Assembly (NCBI RefSeq): GCF_020320395.1
Contig: NZ_JAEDAH010000020.1
Location: 124,001 to 188,000 of the forward strand
Source of the DNA: Thalassolituus marinus
GTDB taxonomy: Bacteria; Pseudomonadota; Gammaproteobacteria; Pseudomonadales; Oceanobacteraceae
DNA length: 64,000 nt
Direction: 5' to 3'
Under the pieces are notes generated by a model. The model made no database searches, was not told the origin of the DNA, and saw nothing but the letters and a program-made list of their open reading frames with translations. Of this stretch, positions 1 through 8,705 are shown one piece after another; within the stretch, counting starts at the first letter, position 1, and each line of letters begins with the position of its first letter. The position numbers were made by a program, and so were the translations under genes.

Positions 1-2078
1 GCGGTATCGAAATTCGTTATGACGACAAAACAGGCGACATTGCGTCTGTCAAAGGCGACAAGTCCGACCCATTCAGTCGCGGCTATATCTGCCCCAAGGC
101 TACGGCATTACAGGATTTGCAGAATGATCCGGATCGACTGCGCCGGCCGCTGAAGCGTACTGCCGATGGTTGGCAGACCATCAGCTGGAAACAGGCTCTG
201 AAGGAAGCTGCCGACGGCCTGGCTGGAGTGCAGCAGCGCTATGGTCGGGATTCAGTCGCCAGTTACCTGGGTAATCCCAACGTACATAACTACGGCAACC
301 TGCTGTTTGGGCCGATGCTGCTGCGTGCCCTGGGGTCAAAGAACAAGTTCTCGGCTACCTCCGTCGATCAGCTTCCGCATCATATGGCCAGTCTGATGAT
401 GTTTGGCCATCAGCTGATGATTCCGGTGCCGGATATTGATCGCACGGATTTTCTGATTGTTATGGGCGGCAATCCGCTGGCCTCTAACGGCAGTCTGATG
501 ACGGCGCCGGATATCAAGAATCGCCTTAAGGCCATTCGTGGACGTGGCGGCAAAGTTCTGGTCATCGACCCGCGTCGTACAGAAACGGCAGATGTTGCTG
601 ATGAGCACTGGTTTATTCGTCCGGGGCAGGATGTGTTCCTGCTGCTGTCGGTGTTACATGTCATGCTGCATGAATACACTCAGACACTTCCTGAGTTGCC
701 TGCCTATGTTAAAGCGGCTGATTTAAAAGAACGGGTTAAAAGCTGGACGCCGGAAGCAACCGAGGCACGTACCGGTATTGCTGCCACACAGGTTCGTTCA
801 CTGGCTGAGCAGTGGCTGCAGGCCCGTTCAGCCGTTTGCTATGGCCGTATGGGCTTATCAGTACAGGAGCACGGCGGACTGTGCCAATGGCTGATTAATG
901 TGCTGAACATAGTAACGGGTAATTTTGATCGTCAGGGTGGGGCGATGTTTACCCGCCCGGCGGCGGATTTACCTGCGGTGACCGCTGCTCAGGGTGGGCG
1001 CGGACATTACGCCAAATACCACAGTCGTGTTCGCGGTTTACCGGAATTTGGCGGCGAGCTGCCGGTGGCGACACTGGCCGAGGAAATTCTCACCGAGGGC
1101 GAAGGACAGATCCGGGCGTTGTTTACCATGGCGGGTAACCCGGTTATCTCAACCCCGAATGCCAGCCAGCTGGATAAAGCGCTGGGATCGCTCGATTTTA
1201 TGGTGTCGCTGGATTACTACGTCAACGAAACCACACGTCATGCCAACCTGATTCTGCCACCGTGCGGACCGTTAGAGCGGGATCACTATGATCTGATATT
1301 CAATGTGCTGGCGGTGCGTAACGTTGCTAAGTACTCGGCGCCGCTGATGAAGCGTGATAAACAATCGCCGGAAGACTGGCAGATTCTGGCCGGGTTAACC
1401 AGGCGTCTGACGCGCGGGCCGCTGAAAAAGCGCCTGATGACGAAGCTGACGTTGTCAGTTATGAGCTGGATGAAGCCGCAAGGGATTCTCGATCGTTTGC
1501 TGCGCTCCGGCCCTTACAAACTGACGCTGAAACAGCTGAAGCGGCAGCCGGAAGGTATGGATCTGGGGGCGTTAAGTTCCTGTATGCCGGCGCGGCTGTT
1601 TACCCGTGATAAGCAGCTGGATCTGACGCCGCAGGTGTATGTCGACGCGCTTGAGCAATTGTCGGGCAGTTTGTCAGAGCCGGCACCTGAGTTTGTGTTG
1701 ATTGGCCGCCGTCATATTCGCTCGAATAATTCCTGGCTGCATAACAGCCAGCGCCTGATTAAAGGGAAGTCACGCTGCACACTGATGCTCAATCCGCAGG
1801 ATGCCAGTCGTCAGGGGATTGAGCAGGGGGCAACCGTTGAGGTCAGCTCCCGTGTTGGCTGTGTACAGGTCGAGGCCGAAGTGACTGAAGAGCTGATGCC
1901 AGGTGTGGTCAGTCTGCCGCATGGCTGGGGTCATAATTACGATGGCTCACGCCTGACAATCGCCAGTTCAGCGCCCGGCGTTAATTGTAACGAGCTGACC
2001 GATGATCAGTTTGTTGACCGTCTGACCGGTAATACCGCGCTGAATGGTGTGCCGGTTAGCATTCGCGCCATTGGCTGA
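1..2078 (+). CDS. Molybdopterin-dependent oxidoreductase, 5' end missing
   Basis: The frame is open from the first bases of the window, so the gene begins upstream; 691 residues are visible. The visible N-terminus carries a GYICPK Cys motif followed by DPDRLRRPLKR, the usual junction between the 4Fe-4S domain and the molybdopterin domain of the DMSO-reductase superfamily. Later MGGNPLASNG, DPRRTETAD and MAGNPVISTPNAS match the cofactor-binding loops, and the last ~120 residues (from about LIGRRHIRSNNSWLHN) form the molydop-binding C-terminal barrel. A TTG at 117 is an internal codon, not the start. The substrate cannot be told: the nitrate reductase, formate dehydrogenase and catch-all branches share these motifs. 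It sits 74 bp before pdxB and is not adjacent to the nitrate block at 12-18 kb, so a role in nitrate reduction is not supported by context. Confidence 0.88.
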   Translation, partial: GIEIRYDDKTGDIASVKGDKSDPFSRGYICPKATALQDLQNDPDRLRRPLKRTADGWQTISWKQALKEAADGLAGVQQRYGRDSVASYLGNPNVHNYGNLLFGPMLLRALGSKNKFSATSVDQLPHHMASLMMFGHQLMIPVPDIDRTDFLIVMGGNPLASNGSLMTAPDIKNRLKAIRGRGGKVLVIDPRRTETADVADEHWFIRPGQDVFLLLSVLHVMLHEYTQTLPELPAYVKAADLKERVKSWTPEATEARTGIAATQVRSLAEQWLQARSAVCYGRMGLSVQEHGGLCQWLINVLNIVTGNFDRQGGAMFTRPAADLPAVTAAQGGRGHYAKYHSRVRGLPEFGGELPVATLAEEILTEGEGQIRALFTMAGNPVISTPNASQLDKALGSLDFMVSLDYYVNETTRHANLILPPCGPLERDHYDLIFNVLAVRNVAKYSAPLMKRDKQSPEDWQILAGLTRRLTRGPLKKRLMTKLTLSVMSWMKPQGILDRLLRSGPYKLTLKQLKRQPEGMDLGALSSCMPARLFTRDKQLDLTPQVYVDALEQLSGSLSEPAPEFVLIGRRHIRSNNSWLHNSQRLIKGKSRCTLMLNPQDASRQGIEQGATVEVSSRVGCVQVEAEVTEELMPGVVSLPHGWGHNYDGSRLTIASSAPGVNCNELTDDQFVDRLTGNTALNGVPVSIRAIG

Positions 2079-2087
2079 GGTCATCTG

Positions 2088-2118
2088 TGGCAATTGTCTT
2101 TAGCGCTGACAATTGCCA
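2088..2118 (+). promoter_or_regulatory. Perfect 11-bp inverted repeat upstream of pdxB
   Basis: TGGCAATTGTC (2088-2098) pairs with GACAATTGCCA (2108-2118) around a 9-nt loop. No T-run follows, so it is not a standard intrinsic terminator for the oxidoreductase gene. It lies 34 bp before the pdxB GTG and could be an operator or an mRNA end-stabilising hairpin. Its function is unknown. Confidence 0.5.
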
Positions 2119-2152
2119 AAATGCCGAATCCTTTTCTTAAGAGCAGAAGCCT

Positions 2153-3295
2153 GTGCACATAGTTGCTGACGAAAACATTCCGTTGTTAAACGAGTTCTTT
2201 GGTGAAATCGGCGAGATCACCCGGGTTGAGGGGCGCTCTATGAGCAAGTCCGACCTGGAGGGCGCAGATATCCTGCTCGTGCGCTCGGTAACGAAGGTTA
2301 ATCGTCAGCTGCTGGAAGGTACCACGGTTCGTTTTGTGGGTACTGCCACCATCGGCACCGATCATATCGACACTGACTATCTGCAGGAGGCCGGTATCGC
2401 CTTTGCCAGTGCCCCGGGTTGCAATGCCCAGGCAGTGGTTGATTACGTGCTCAGTGCGTTGTCTGTGGTGGTTGATGAGCGCGGTGTGCAGTTCTCCGAC
2501 TTGTCGGTGGGCATCATCGGCGTTGGTAATGTTGGTTCTTTACTGCGTGCCCGGCTGGAATCTATGCGTGTAACGGTGCTGGCGGTTGATCCGTTCAGGG
2601 ACCCGGAAGAGGTGGGAGAGCTGGTTTCTCTCGATGAAGCGCTGACAGCTGATGTGGTGACGCTGCATACCCCTCTGACCAAAGATGGCGAGCATCCGAC
2701 CTGGCATCTGATTGATGCAGAGCGTCTGGCGCAGATGAAAACAGATGCCTGTCTGATTAACTCTGGCCGTGGCCCGGTGGTGGATAATCAGGCGCTGCTG
2801 GCCCATATGCGGGCTAACCGCAATTTTGAAGCGATTCTGGATGTCTGGGAAAACGAGCCAGAAGTTGATCTGGACGTTATGCACCGTTGCTTACTGGCAA
2901 CTCCGCACATTGCCGGTTATTCGCTGGATGGCAAAATGCGCGGTACCGAATATGTGTATCAGGGCTTGTGTGAATTCTACGGTCTGCCGATTCGCCGCAA
3001 ACTGGCGCAGTTCCTGCCGGAGCCAGGCGTTAAGCGGGTGAATTTCTCCGATCAGGTGCCGCTCAATCAGGCGTTGCGTACCGCGATTCGTGCAGCCTAT
3101 GAAATTCGGGTCGATGACGGTGTGATGCGCACGGCGATGAAGCGTTCTGATGATTTGCGTGCGACCTTTGATGCTTTGCGGAAAAACTATCCGTTACGCC
3201 GAGATATTCCGACCCTGCGTGTCGGTGTACCGGCTAAGTGTCATGATCTGCAGGATGTGCTGGCCGCGGCTGGCTTTGATGTGCGGATTAAATAA
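2153..3295 (+). CDS. pdxB: Erythronate-4-phosphate dehydrogenase
   Basis: Oxidises 4-phospho-erythronate with NAD in the cytoplasm, the second step of de novo pyridoxal-5'-phosphate synthesis. The start MHIVADENIP, at a GTG codon, is the family hallmark. The Rossmann motif GVGNVG is at residues 123-128, and the 2-hydroxyacid dehydrogenase catalytic set is visible: Arg near 206 (INSGRG), Glu near 235 (ENEP) and His near 252 (TPHIAG). The C-terminal ~90 residues are the PdxB-specific dimerisation domain. At 380 aa it has the usual length. It stands alone between the oxidoreductase and a convergent unknown gene, so it probably has its own promoter. Confidence 0.96.
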   Translation: MHIVADENIPLLNEFFGEIGEITRVEGRSMSKSDLEGADILLVRSVTKVNRQLLEGTTVRFVGTATIGTDHIDTDYLQEAGIAFASAPGCNAQAVVDYVLSALSVVVDERGVQFSDLSVGIIGVGNVGSLLRARLESMRVTVLAVDPFRDPEEVGELVSLDEALTADVVTLHTPLTKDGEHPTWHLIDAERLAQMKTDACLINSGRGPVVDNQALLAHMRANRNFEAILDVWENEPEVDLDVMHRCLLATPHIAGYSLDGKMRGTEYVYQGLCEFYGLPIRRKLAQFLPEPGVKRVNFSDQVPLNQALRTAIRAAYEIRVDDGVMRTAMKRSDDLRATFDALRKNYPLRRDIPTLRVGVPAKCHDLQDVLAAAGFDVRIK

Positions 3296-3303
3296 CAGCC
3301 TGT

Positions 3304-3735
3304 CTACGCCTGCTGGCTGGCCAGCAGGCACTCTCTGATCAGCTCTCCGACCCACAGCGAATCGTTTTGCAAACGAGCGAATTCCAGTACCTGAAATACC
3401 GGTGTTGCGTCCGTTAAGGCGCCGTTATGGTCACGCAGGTAGTGGTTTTCGACAGGCGGGATCAACCGGGTAAAGGCCTTGCTGGTAAGAACAAAGTCAT
3501 CCACCGAGTCCTGGCGGTTGATGTTGCTGAAGCGGATAAATCCTTCTTCCTGTAACCATTGCACAGCGCCCAGTGCTGCCATGTGGCGGGGGCTGTGCAG
3601 GCCGAATTCGTCAACGGTATCGGGGCCGGAAATATCTTCGATAAACAGCGGTTGCTGGCGCGGAAAGGCGCGCAGCCCACTCAGCAGAATGGCTGCGCAA
3701 TCCATGTAGAAGTCATCGATATGGACGTCCAGCAT
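3304..3735 (-). CDS. Conserved hypothetical protein, possibly winged-helix-like
   Basis: A 143-residue acidic cytoplasmic protein with no signal peptide or membrane segment. I do not recognise the family. Residues ~38-70 (SPRHMAALGAVQWLQEEGFIRF) read like the recognition helix and wing of a small winged-helix fold, but there is no basic surface obvious enough to call DNA binding. It lies 10 bp downstream of alaA on the same strand and is therefore probably its operon partner. It converges on pdxB with only 8 bp between the stops, and a GC-rich inverted repeat near 3308-3330 spans its last codons. Confidence 0.7.
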   Translation of the reverse strand: MLDVHIDDFYMDCAAILLSGLRAFPRQQPLFIEDISGPDTVDEFGLHSPRHMAALGAVQWLQEEGFIRFSNINRQDSVDDFVLTSKAFTRLIPPVENHYLRDHNGALTDATPVFQVLEFARLQNDSLWVGELIRECLLASQQA

Positions 3736-3745
3736 GGTGGTTTCC

Positions 3746-4963
3746 TCAGGCCTGACGATAACTCGCGAAGAACTGCTGAGTTTTTTCCATGGCCGTGTTC
3801 AGATCTTCCGGACGAGGCAGGAACACCACGCGGAAATGGTCCGGGTATGGCCAGTTAAATGCAGTACCGTGAACGACCAGAATGCGCTGTTGTTCCAGCA
3901 GATCGAGCACCATGCGTTCGTCATTGCGGATATTAAATTTCTTAATATCGACTTTCGGGAAGCAGTACAGCGCCCCTTGCGGTTTGGTACAGGATACGCC
4001 CGGAATCTCGTTGAGCATCTCCCAGGCGATGTCGCGCTGCTGACAGATGCGGCCTTCCGGAGCAACCAGGTCATTAATGCTCTGATAGCCACCCAATGCA
4101 GTCTGGATGGCATACATGGCTGGCACGTTAGCGCACATACGCATGGAGGCCAGCAGTTCCAGACCCATGATGTAGTCGCGTGCTTTGTGTTTGGCGCCAC
4201 TGATGATCATCCAGCCGGAGCGGAAGCCTGCCAGACGGTAGTTCTTGGACAGACCGTTGAAGGTAATGATCAGCAGGTCGTCGGCCAGTGAAGCCGTTGA
4301 GGTGTGTGTGGCACCATCAAACAGGATTTTGTCGTAGATCTCATCGGAGAAAACAATCAGGTTGTTCTGACGCGCGATTTCCAGCATCTGCGTCAGCATT
4401 TCTTCCGGATAAACGGCACCCGTCGGGTTATTCGGGTTGATCAGCACCAGTGCGCGGGTTTTCTCGGTGATCTTGCTGCGCATATCGTCCAGATCCGGCA
4501 TCCAGCCAGCACCTTCGTCACAGATGTAATGCACGGCGCGACCGCCGGACAGAGACACAGCACCGGTCCACAGCGGGTAATCAGGTGCTGGCACCAGAAC
4601 TTCGTCACCATTATTCAGCAGGGCCTGCAGTGCCATAACAATCAGTTCTGACACGCCGTTACCAACGATAATGTCTTCGATGGCTACGTTTTTAATGTTC
4701 TTCTGCTGGGCGTACTGCATGATGGCTTTACGCGCAGAAAAAAGACCTTTTGAATCGGAGTAACCTTCGGAATCAGGCAGGTTGTAAATGACGTCCTGAA
4801 TGATTTCTTCCGGCGCATCGAGGCCGAACGGCTTTGGGTTACCGATGTTCAGTTTCAGAATACGATGGCCTTCTTCTTCCAGACGCTTCGCCGCTTGCAG
4901 TACAGGTCCACGCAAATCGTAAAACACATTCGCCAATTTGTTGGATTTGAGAATTTCCTGCAT
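3746..4963 (-). CDS. alaA: Alanine transaminase, PLP-dependent class I/II
   Basis: Converts glutamate and pyruvate to 2-oxoglutarate and alanine in the cytoplasm. The 405-residue protein matches AlaA (formerly YfbQ) closely along its length: YDLRGPVLQAAKRLEEEGH at the N-terminus, INPNNPTGAVYPEE near 175-188, SDEIYDKILFD near 206-216, and the Schiff-base lysine K240 in TFNGLSKNYRLAGFRSGW. The start is placed at the first ATG, as in homologues. The 200-bp gap to the divergent msrB presumably holds both promoters. Confidence 0.95.
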   Translation of the reverse strand: MQEILKSNKLANVFYDLRGPVLQAAKRLEEEGHRILKLNIGNPKPFGLDAPEEIIQDVIYNLPDSEGYSDSKGLFSARKAIMQYAQQKNIKNVAIEDIIVGNGVSELIVMALQALLNNGDEVLVPAPDYPLWTGAVSLSGGRAVHYICDEGAGWMPDLDDMRSKITEKTRALVLINPNNPTGAVYPEEMLTQMLEIARQNNLIVFSDEIYDKILFDGATHTSTASLADDLLIITFNGLSKNYRLAGFRSGWMIISGAKHKARDYIMGLELLASMRMCANVPAMYAIQTALGGYQSINDLVAPEGRICQQRDIAWEMLNEIPGVSCTKPQGALYCFPKVDIKKFNIRNDERMVLDLLEQQRILVVHGTAFNWPYPDHFRVVFLPRPEDLNTAMEKTQQFFASYRQA

Positions 4964-5164
4964 GGGGATGTACTGCCTTTGATTAGGTTGAAAGCAAAAA
5001 GGAAGATGGCATGATACTCCTCAGACGCGGGCTCTGAAAGTGGCGCAGCGTCTGAGTTTGTTAAATAGACAGGCCGATCACAGATTCGTTCTGGCTGACC
5101 GGCAAATCGGCTGCAATATCCGCCAGGCAAGGGCTCGAACCAGGGTTCGCGAGGAACTGAAAAT

Positions 5165-5563
5165 ATGAAGAAAACGGTTAAATCACCAGAGGAGTGGGCC
5201 GCTCAGCTCGACCCTCAGACTTATCACGTGACCCGTGAGGCGGGTACTGAAAGGGCGTTTACCGGCGAGTACTGGGATTGCAAAGACGCGGGTGTATACC
5301 ATTGTGTTTGCTGTGGCGAGCCGTTGTTTTTGTCCGACAGTAAATACGATTCTGGTTGCGGCTGGCCGAGCTTCTTCCAGCCTTTGTCCGGGGATGCCAT
5401 CGATGAGCATACCGACACCAGCCACTTTATGGTCAGGACAGAAGTTCGCTGTAGTCGCTGTGATGCACATCTGGGGCATGTGTTTACGGATGGCCCGGCA
5501 CCGACGGGTTTGCGTTATTGCATCAACTCGGCATCACTGAAGCTTAAGCGGGAGCACGACTGA
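5165..5563 (+). CDS. msrB: Peptide-methionine (R)-S-oxide reductase
   Basis: Reduces the R-epimer of methionine sulfoxide in oxidised proteins, using thioredoxin. The 132-residue single-domain form shows the structural zinc site C47/C50 and C96/C99, the catalytic C119 in RYCINSASL, and C65 in GCGWPSF as probable resolving cysteine. The RBS GAGGAA lies about 8 bases upstream of the ATG. It is followed 73 bp later by a glutathione peroxidase and a redox-sensing MarR regulator, so the three genes form a peroxide/oxidised-protein defence cluster. Confidence 0.96.
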   Translation: MKKTVKSPEEWAAQLDPQTYHVTREAGTERAFTGEYWDCKDAGVYHCVCCGEPLFLSDSKYDSGCGWPSFFQPLSGDAIDEHTDTSHFMVRTEVRCSRCDAHLGHVFTDGPAPTGLRYCINSASLKLKREHD

Positions 5564-5586
5564 GGTTGTGTTTCTCTTTTGGTGGA

Positions 5587-5604
5587 TATATTGTGCACAA
5601 TATA
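5587..5604. promoter_or_regulatory. 18-bp perfect palindrome, candidate OhrR/OspR operator
   Basis: TATATTGTGCACAATATA is a perfect 18-bp dyad in the 73-bp gap between msrB and the glutathione peroxidase gene. MarR-family peroxide sensors of the OhrR group bind AT-rich dyads of about this length, and such a regulator is encoded two genes downstream. A weak -35-like TTGTGT at 5566-5571 would put the dyad over the -10 region. The binding protein is inferred, not shown. Confidence 0.6.
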
Positions 5605-5636
5605 GTTGTTTTCAATTTATATGGAGGGTTAGCCCA

Positions 5637-6113
5637 ATGTCTGTTTTGCAATACACCATGCCGTTGCTGAATGGTCAGCCTCAGGATCTGTCTGAGTTCC
5701 TTGGTAGCGTTGTTCTGATTGTGAACACCGCCAGTGAGTGCGGTTTTACCTATCAGTACGAAGGGCTGGAGGAGCTGTATAAGAACTACCAGAATCAGGG
5801 GTTAGTGATTCTCGGCTTTCCGTGTAACCAGTTCGGTCAGCAGGAGAAGGGTGGCAGCTCTGAGATAGGCGCGTTCTGCCAGAAAAATTACGGCGTTACC
5901 TTCCCGATGTTCGAAAAGATTGAAGTGAATGGTGCCGGCGCGGCTCCGCTCTACAACGATCTGAAAACACAGGCCCCGGGTATTCTCGGAACCAAAGGCA
6001 TCAAGTGGAACTTTACCAAGTTCCTGATTAATCGCCGTGGTGAAGTGGTCGGCCGTTATGCACCGACAACCAAACCGGAAAAGCTGAAAGCCGACATCGA
6101 AAAACTGTTGTGA
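5637..6113 (+). CDS. Glutathione peroxidase family thiol peroxidase
   Basis: A 158-residue thiol peroxidase reducing hydrogen peroxide or organic hydroperoxides in the cytoplasm; bacterial members usually draw electrons from thioredoxin. It has peroxidatic Cys35 in NTASECGFT, the LGFPCNQFGQQE signature with catalytic Gln near 65, a possible resolving Cys near 81, and the WNFTKF tryptophan/asparagine motif. The frame is open back to 5568, but ATG 5637 is chosen because a GGAGGG Shine-Dalgarno lies at 5623-5628 and homologues begin at this point; the upstream extension has no family similarity. It probably forms an operon with the OhrR-type regulator 9 bp downstream. Confidence 0.93.
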   Translation: MSVLQYTMPLLNGQPQDLSEFLGSVVLIVNTASECGFTYQYEGLEELYKNYQNQGLVILGFPCNQFGQQEKGGSSEIGAFCQKNYGVTFPMFEKIEVNGAGAAPLYNDLKTQAPGILGTKGIKWNFTKFLINRRGEVVGRYAPTTKPEKLKADIEKLL

Positions 6114-6122
6114 GTCGGTTAA

Positions 6123-6581
6123 ATGACTAAGGACACTGCGCCACAGTTGCATCTGGATAATCAGCTCTGTTTTCCGGTTTATACGCTGTCGCGATTGATT
6201 ACCCAGGCTTATCAGCCATTGCTGAAAGCGCTGGGCCTGACCTATCCCCAGTATCTGGTGATGCTTGTCCTGTGGGAGGCCGATGAGAAGGGAGAACTGC
6301 CGGTTCAGGTTCGCTTTATAACGGAAAAGTTGCTGCTGGATACCGGGACGGTGACACCTTTATTAAAGCGCATGGAAGAGGCTGGCTTACTGCAGCGCAG
6401 GCGATCTTCTGTGGATGAGCGGGTGGTGGAAATTTATCTGTCGGAGCAGGGGCGTTCGCTGCGGTCGCAGGCTGAAACGGTTCCTTTTGAACTGCTCTGT
6501 CGCACGGGTGTAGATCCAAAACGGGGTATTGCTATGCGTGATGAAATGCTGGCGATGATCAGGGTGCTTCAGCAGAGCTGA
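6123..6581 (+). CDS. MarR-family peroxide-sensing repressor, OhrR/OspR type
   Basis: A 152-residue winged-helix regulator. LDNQLCFPVY places the reactive Cys at residue 16, and a second Cys is at 126 (FELLCRTG), so this is a two-Cys OhrR-type sensor that would release DNA on hydroperoxide oxidation. LGLTYPQYLVMLVLWE and VTPLLKRMEEAGLLQRRRSS are the classic OhrR helices. Its partner here is a glutathione peroxidase rather than ohr. The same pairing is known in Pseudomonas aeruginosa, where OspR controls PA2826, so OspR-like function is the best guess. Its last 23 bp overlap the 3' end of the convergent sensor gene. Confidence 0.9.
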   Translation: MTKDTAPQLHLDNQLCFPVYTLSRLITQAYQPLLKALGLTYPQYLVMLVLWEADEKGELPVQVRFITEKLLLDTGTVTPLLKRMEEAGLLQRRRSSVDERVVEIYLSEQGRSLRSQAETVPFELLCRTGVDPKRGIAMRDEMLAMIRVLQQS

Positions 6582-8646
6582 AATCCTGCCCGTCTGATTC
6601 CAGCCACTGCAACAGCGTTGCCTGAATCTGGTCCTGGGTGAATGGCTTGCTGATAAAGTCATTCATCCCGGCGGTCAGACAGTTGTGACGTTCCTGCTCG
6701 CCGGTCAGCCCCGTCAGCGCAATGATCGGCGTTTTCATATTGATTGAGTGTCTGCGAATCTGGCGTGTTGCTTCCATGCCATCCATCACCGGCATCTGGC
6801 AATCCATCAGTATCAGGTCGTAATGTCTGCGCCGGCATTGCTCCAGCGCCTGCAAACCGTTATCAGCGGTTTCCGGTGATATGCCCAGATTCTTCAGAAA
6901 CCGCTGGCACAGCATGCGGTTGATCGTGTTGTCATCAACCAGTAGCAGGTTCAATGCGCGTTTCGTTGCTTTGTTGTCGGGCGTCAGGTGCTGCAGATCG
7001 TTTAGCAGATGAATAGGGCGGTATGGCTCTCCGTCTGCCAGCAGCGTCAGTGGCAGTGTAATACCTGCATGGGACTGGGACGCGTCATGATGGTCGGTGA
7101 GGGTCACGCTGCCGATGCCTTGCTTGTCTCCCGCCAGATGAAACGGAACATCCCAGGAGCTGAGCCAGCGTTTGATCTGTTCATTGAGAATGTCGTTATC
7201 AATATCCAGAAACAGTGCTGTATGACGCAGCTGATGTTTGAGCGGCAGTAATTCGTCTTCAAGCCAGCGAGCCGGCAGGCTGCAGCGCAGAATAACCTTA
7301 CCGTCTTCCTGGGTGAGAACATCCATTCGTCCCTTCATCGCTTTTGCTATGGCTGCGACAGCACCGGATGCCAGCGAGAAGTCATCGTTGATAATGGCAT
7401 TCAGCTGGCTACAGGCCAGGCTGAAGTGGTCTCCGCCGAGGTCGATCTCCAGCTGGTTATGACGGTAACGAGTGGTCAGGCTGAGGCTGTCGGCATCTGT
7501 CTGGTCAGCGATGTTAAACAGGCCCTGAATCAGCAGGTTGAGGCGCTTGCGTGCCAGAATAAGTTGTCCGGGGGCTTCCAGTCGCAGTTGCAGATTTTCG
7601 GGGCGGTAATCCTGATGCTGAAGGGCTTCATGGATATCCACGAGGTCCGGAGATTCTGGTATTTCAACCACAGTGAGGCGTGCGGCCAGATTGATCAGAT
7701 TACTGAGTTGCTGTGCCTCATCGGCGGGCAGGCTGTTTTGCAGGGGCGTAAGAAACTTACGCATCTCTGGTTCCAGTACCGACAGCAGAGGAACGGCTCC
7801 GGAGTCATGTTCTTCGGTGGGCAGGCGGGTGGGTTTTTTATGTAAATCGCTCAGCGCTTCTGTTCGTTTGCGAACCAGCATCTCCAGCTTTGCCGAATAT
7901 TCACTCTGGTCCGTTTCCTGTTGTCTGCGGTCCCGGATATGTTGCTGCAGCAGCGTAAACAGCTCAGCAGCAGAGCGCATAAGCAGGCCCAGCTCGTCGT
8001 CTCTGGCCGCTTTCATTTCTGATAAATCCACCGACTCAATATTACTGGCATTGATGGCTGAGATACGGGCGGAAAGTTCCTGCAAAGGACGTGTTATACG
8101 ACGGTAGAACGCGGCATAAACGAATGCGCTGACGATGGTGGCAAACAGCAGGCTGAATCCCAGTGTCTGACGCAACGTCAGGTAGAATTTCCGGGTTACC
8201 GGACAGAGGTCTGTCTCAATGATGAGCTTTCCCAGATGCGTGCCGGCATAGCTCAGAGGGGTAACGTCAATGGTTGGCTCGCCAAACAGAAGGAAGTCTG
8301 TTTCGCTTAATGTACATGCCTGTGTTGAATTGGCTTTGGCCTGTATGGTCCCCTGCGTGTTCAGCACGATAACTGAGGCAATACCTGAGTACTGGCTTAA
8401 TCCATCGGCCAGATGCTGGTTGAGGCGACTATTGTAGTTAAATGTGGCGAGATTAAAGGCAGGCAGAGTCGCGGCCAGCAGCTCTTTGCGTGTTCCTTCC
8501 TGTTCCTGTGGAAGTGACTTCAATAGTTGCAGGGCTGTAATCAGGCTTACAAGCAATGCCAGGCTCAGTGCCAGAATAGCGGACTGGACAGCCAGCCGGA
8601 ACGCCAGTCTCTGTTTGCCTGATACTACCTGCACATGGTTCTCCAA
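6559..8646 (-). CDS. Membrane HAMP/receiver protein, degenerate hybrid histidine kinase
   Basis: A 695-residue protein laid out like BarA-type hybrid kinases. It has TM1 at ~16-42, a periplasmic loop to ~160, TM2 at ~164-186, HAMP at ~187-240, a coiled coil, a kinase-like region at ~300-480 and a C-terminal receiver at ~566-690. The receiver looks intact: DD at 571-572, phosphoacceptor D615 in LILMDCQMPVMDG, T645 and K667. The kinase region does not: where an H-box HEIRTPL is expected the sequence reads EPEMRKFLTPLQNS, with no histidine, and no clear G-box (DxGxG) follows. It probably cannot autophosphorylate and may act as a phospho-sink or need another kinase. It lies 59 bp downstream of another membrane-anchored gene on the same strand. 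Confidence 0.85.
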   Translation of the reverse strand: MENHVQVVSGKQRLAFRLAVQSAILALSLALLVSLITALQLLKSLPQEQEGTRKELLAATLPAFNLATFNYNSRLNQHLADGLSQYSGIASVIVLNTQGTIQAKANSTQACTLSETDFLLFGEPTIDVTPLSYAGTHLGKLIIETDLCPVTRKFYLTLRQTLGFSLLFATIVSAFVYAAFYRRITRPLQELSARISAINASNIESVDLSEMKAARDDELGLLMRSAAELFTLLQQHIRDRRQQETDQSEYSAKLEMLVRKRTEALSDLHKKPTRLPTEEHDSGAVPLLSVLEPEMRKFLTPLQNSLPADEAQQLSNLINLAARLTVVEIPESPDLVDIHEALQHQDYRPENLQLRLEAPGQLILARKRLNLLIQGLFNIADQTDADSLSLTTRYRHNQLEIDLGGDHFSLACSQLNAIINDDFSLASGAVAAIAKAMKGRMDVLTQEDGKVILRCSLPARWLEDELLPLKHQLRHTALFLDIDNDILNEQIKRWLSSWDVPFHLAGDKQGIGSVTLTDHHDASQSHAGITLPLTLLADGEPYRPIHLLNDLQHLTPDNKATKRALNLLLVDDNTINRMLCQRFLKNLGISPETADNGLQALEQCRRRHYDLILMDCQMPVMDGMEATRQIRRHSINMKTPIIALTGLTGEQERHNCLTAGMNDFISKPFTQDQIQATLLQWLESDGQDFSSAEAP

Positions 8647-8705
8647 ATCCCTGAAGTCTGTATTGCACTCTATACGACAATAGCGTCTTAAGTCAGCCTG
8701 CTTCG

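Noticed and set aside
117-119. TTG as start of the molybdopterin oxidoreductase
   Set aside because: The frame is open to the window edge and the upstream residues (GYICPKATAL) match the family, so the gene simply begins outside.
1-2078. Assigning the first gene as the assimilatory nitrate reductase NasA
   Set aside because: It is 10 kb from the nitrate block, on the other strand, and the motifs do not separate it from other molybdopterin oxidoreductases.
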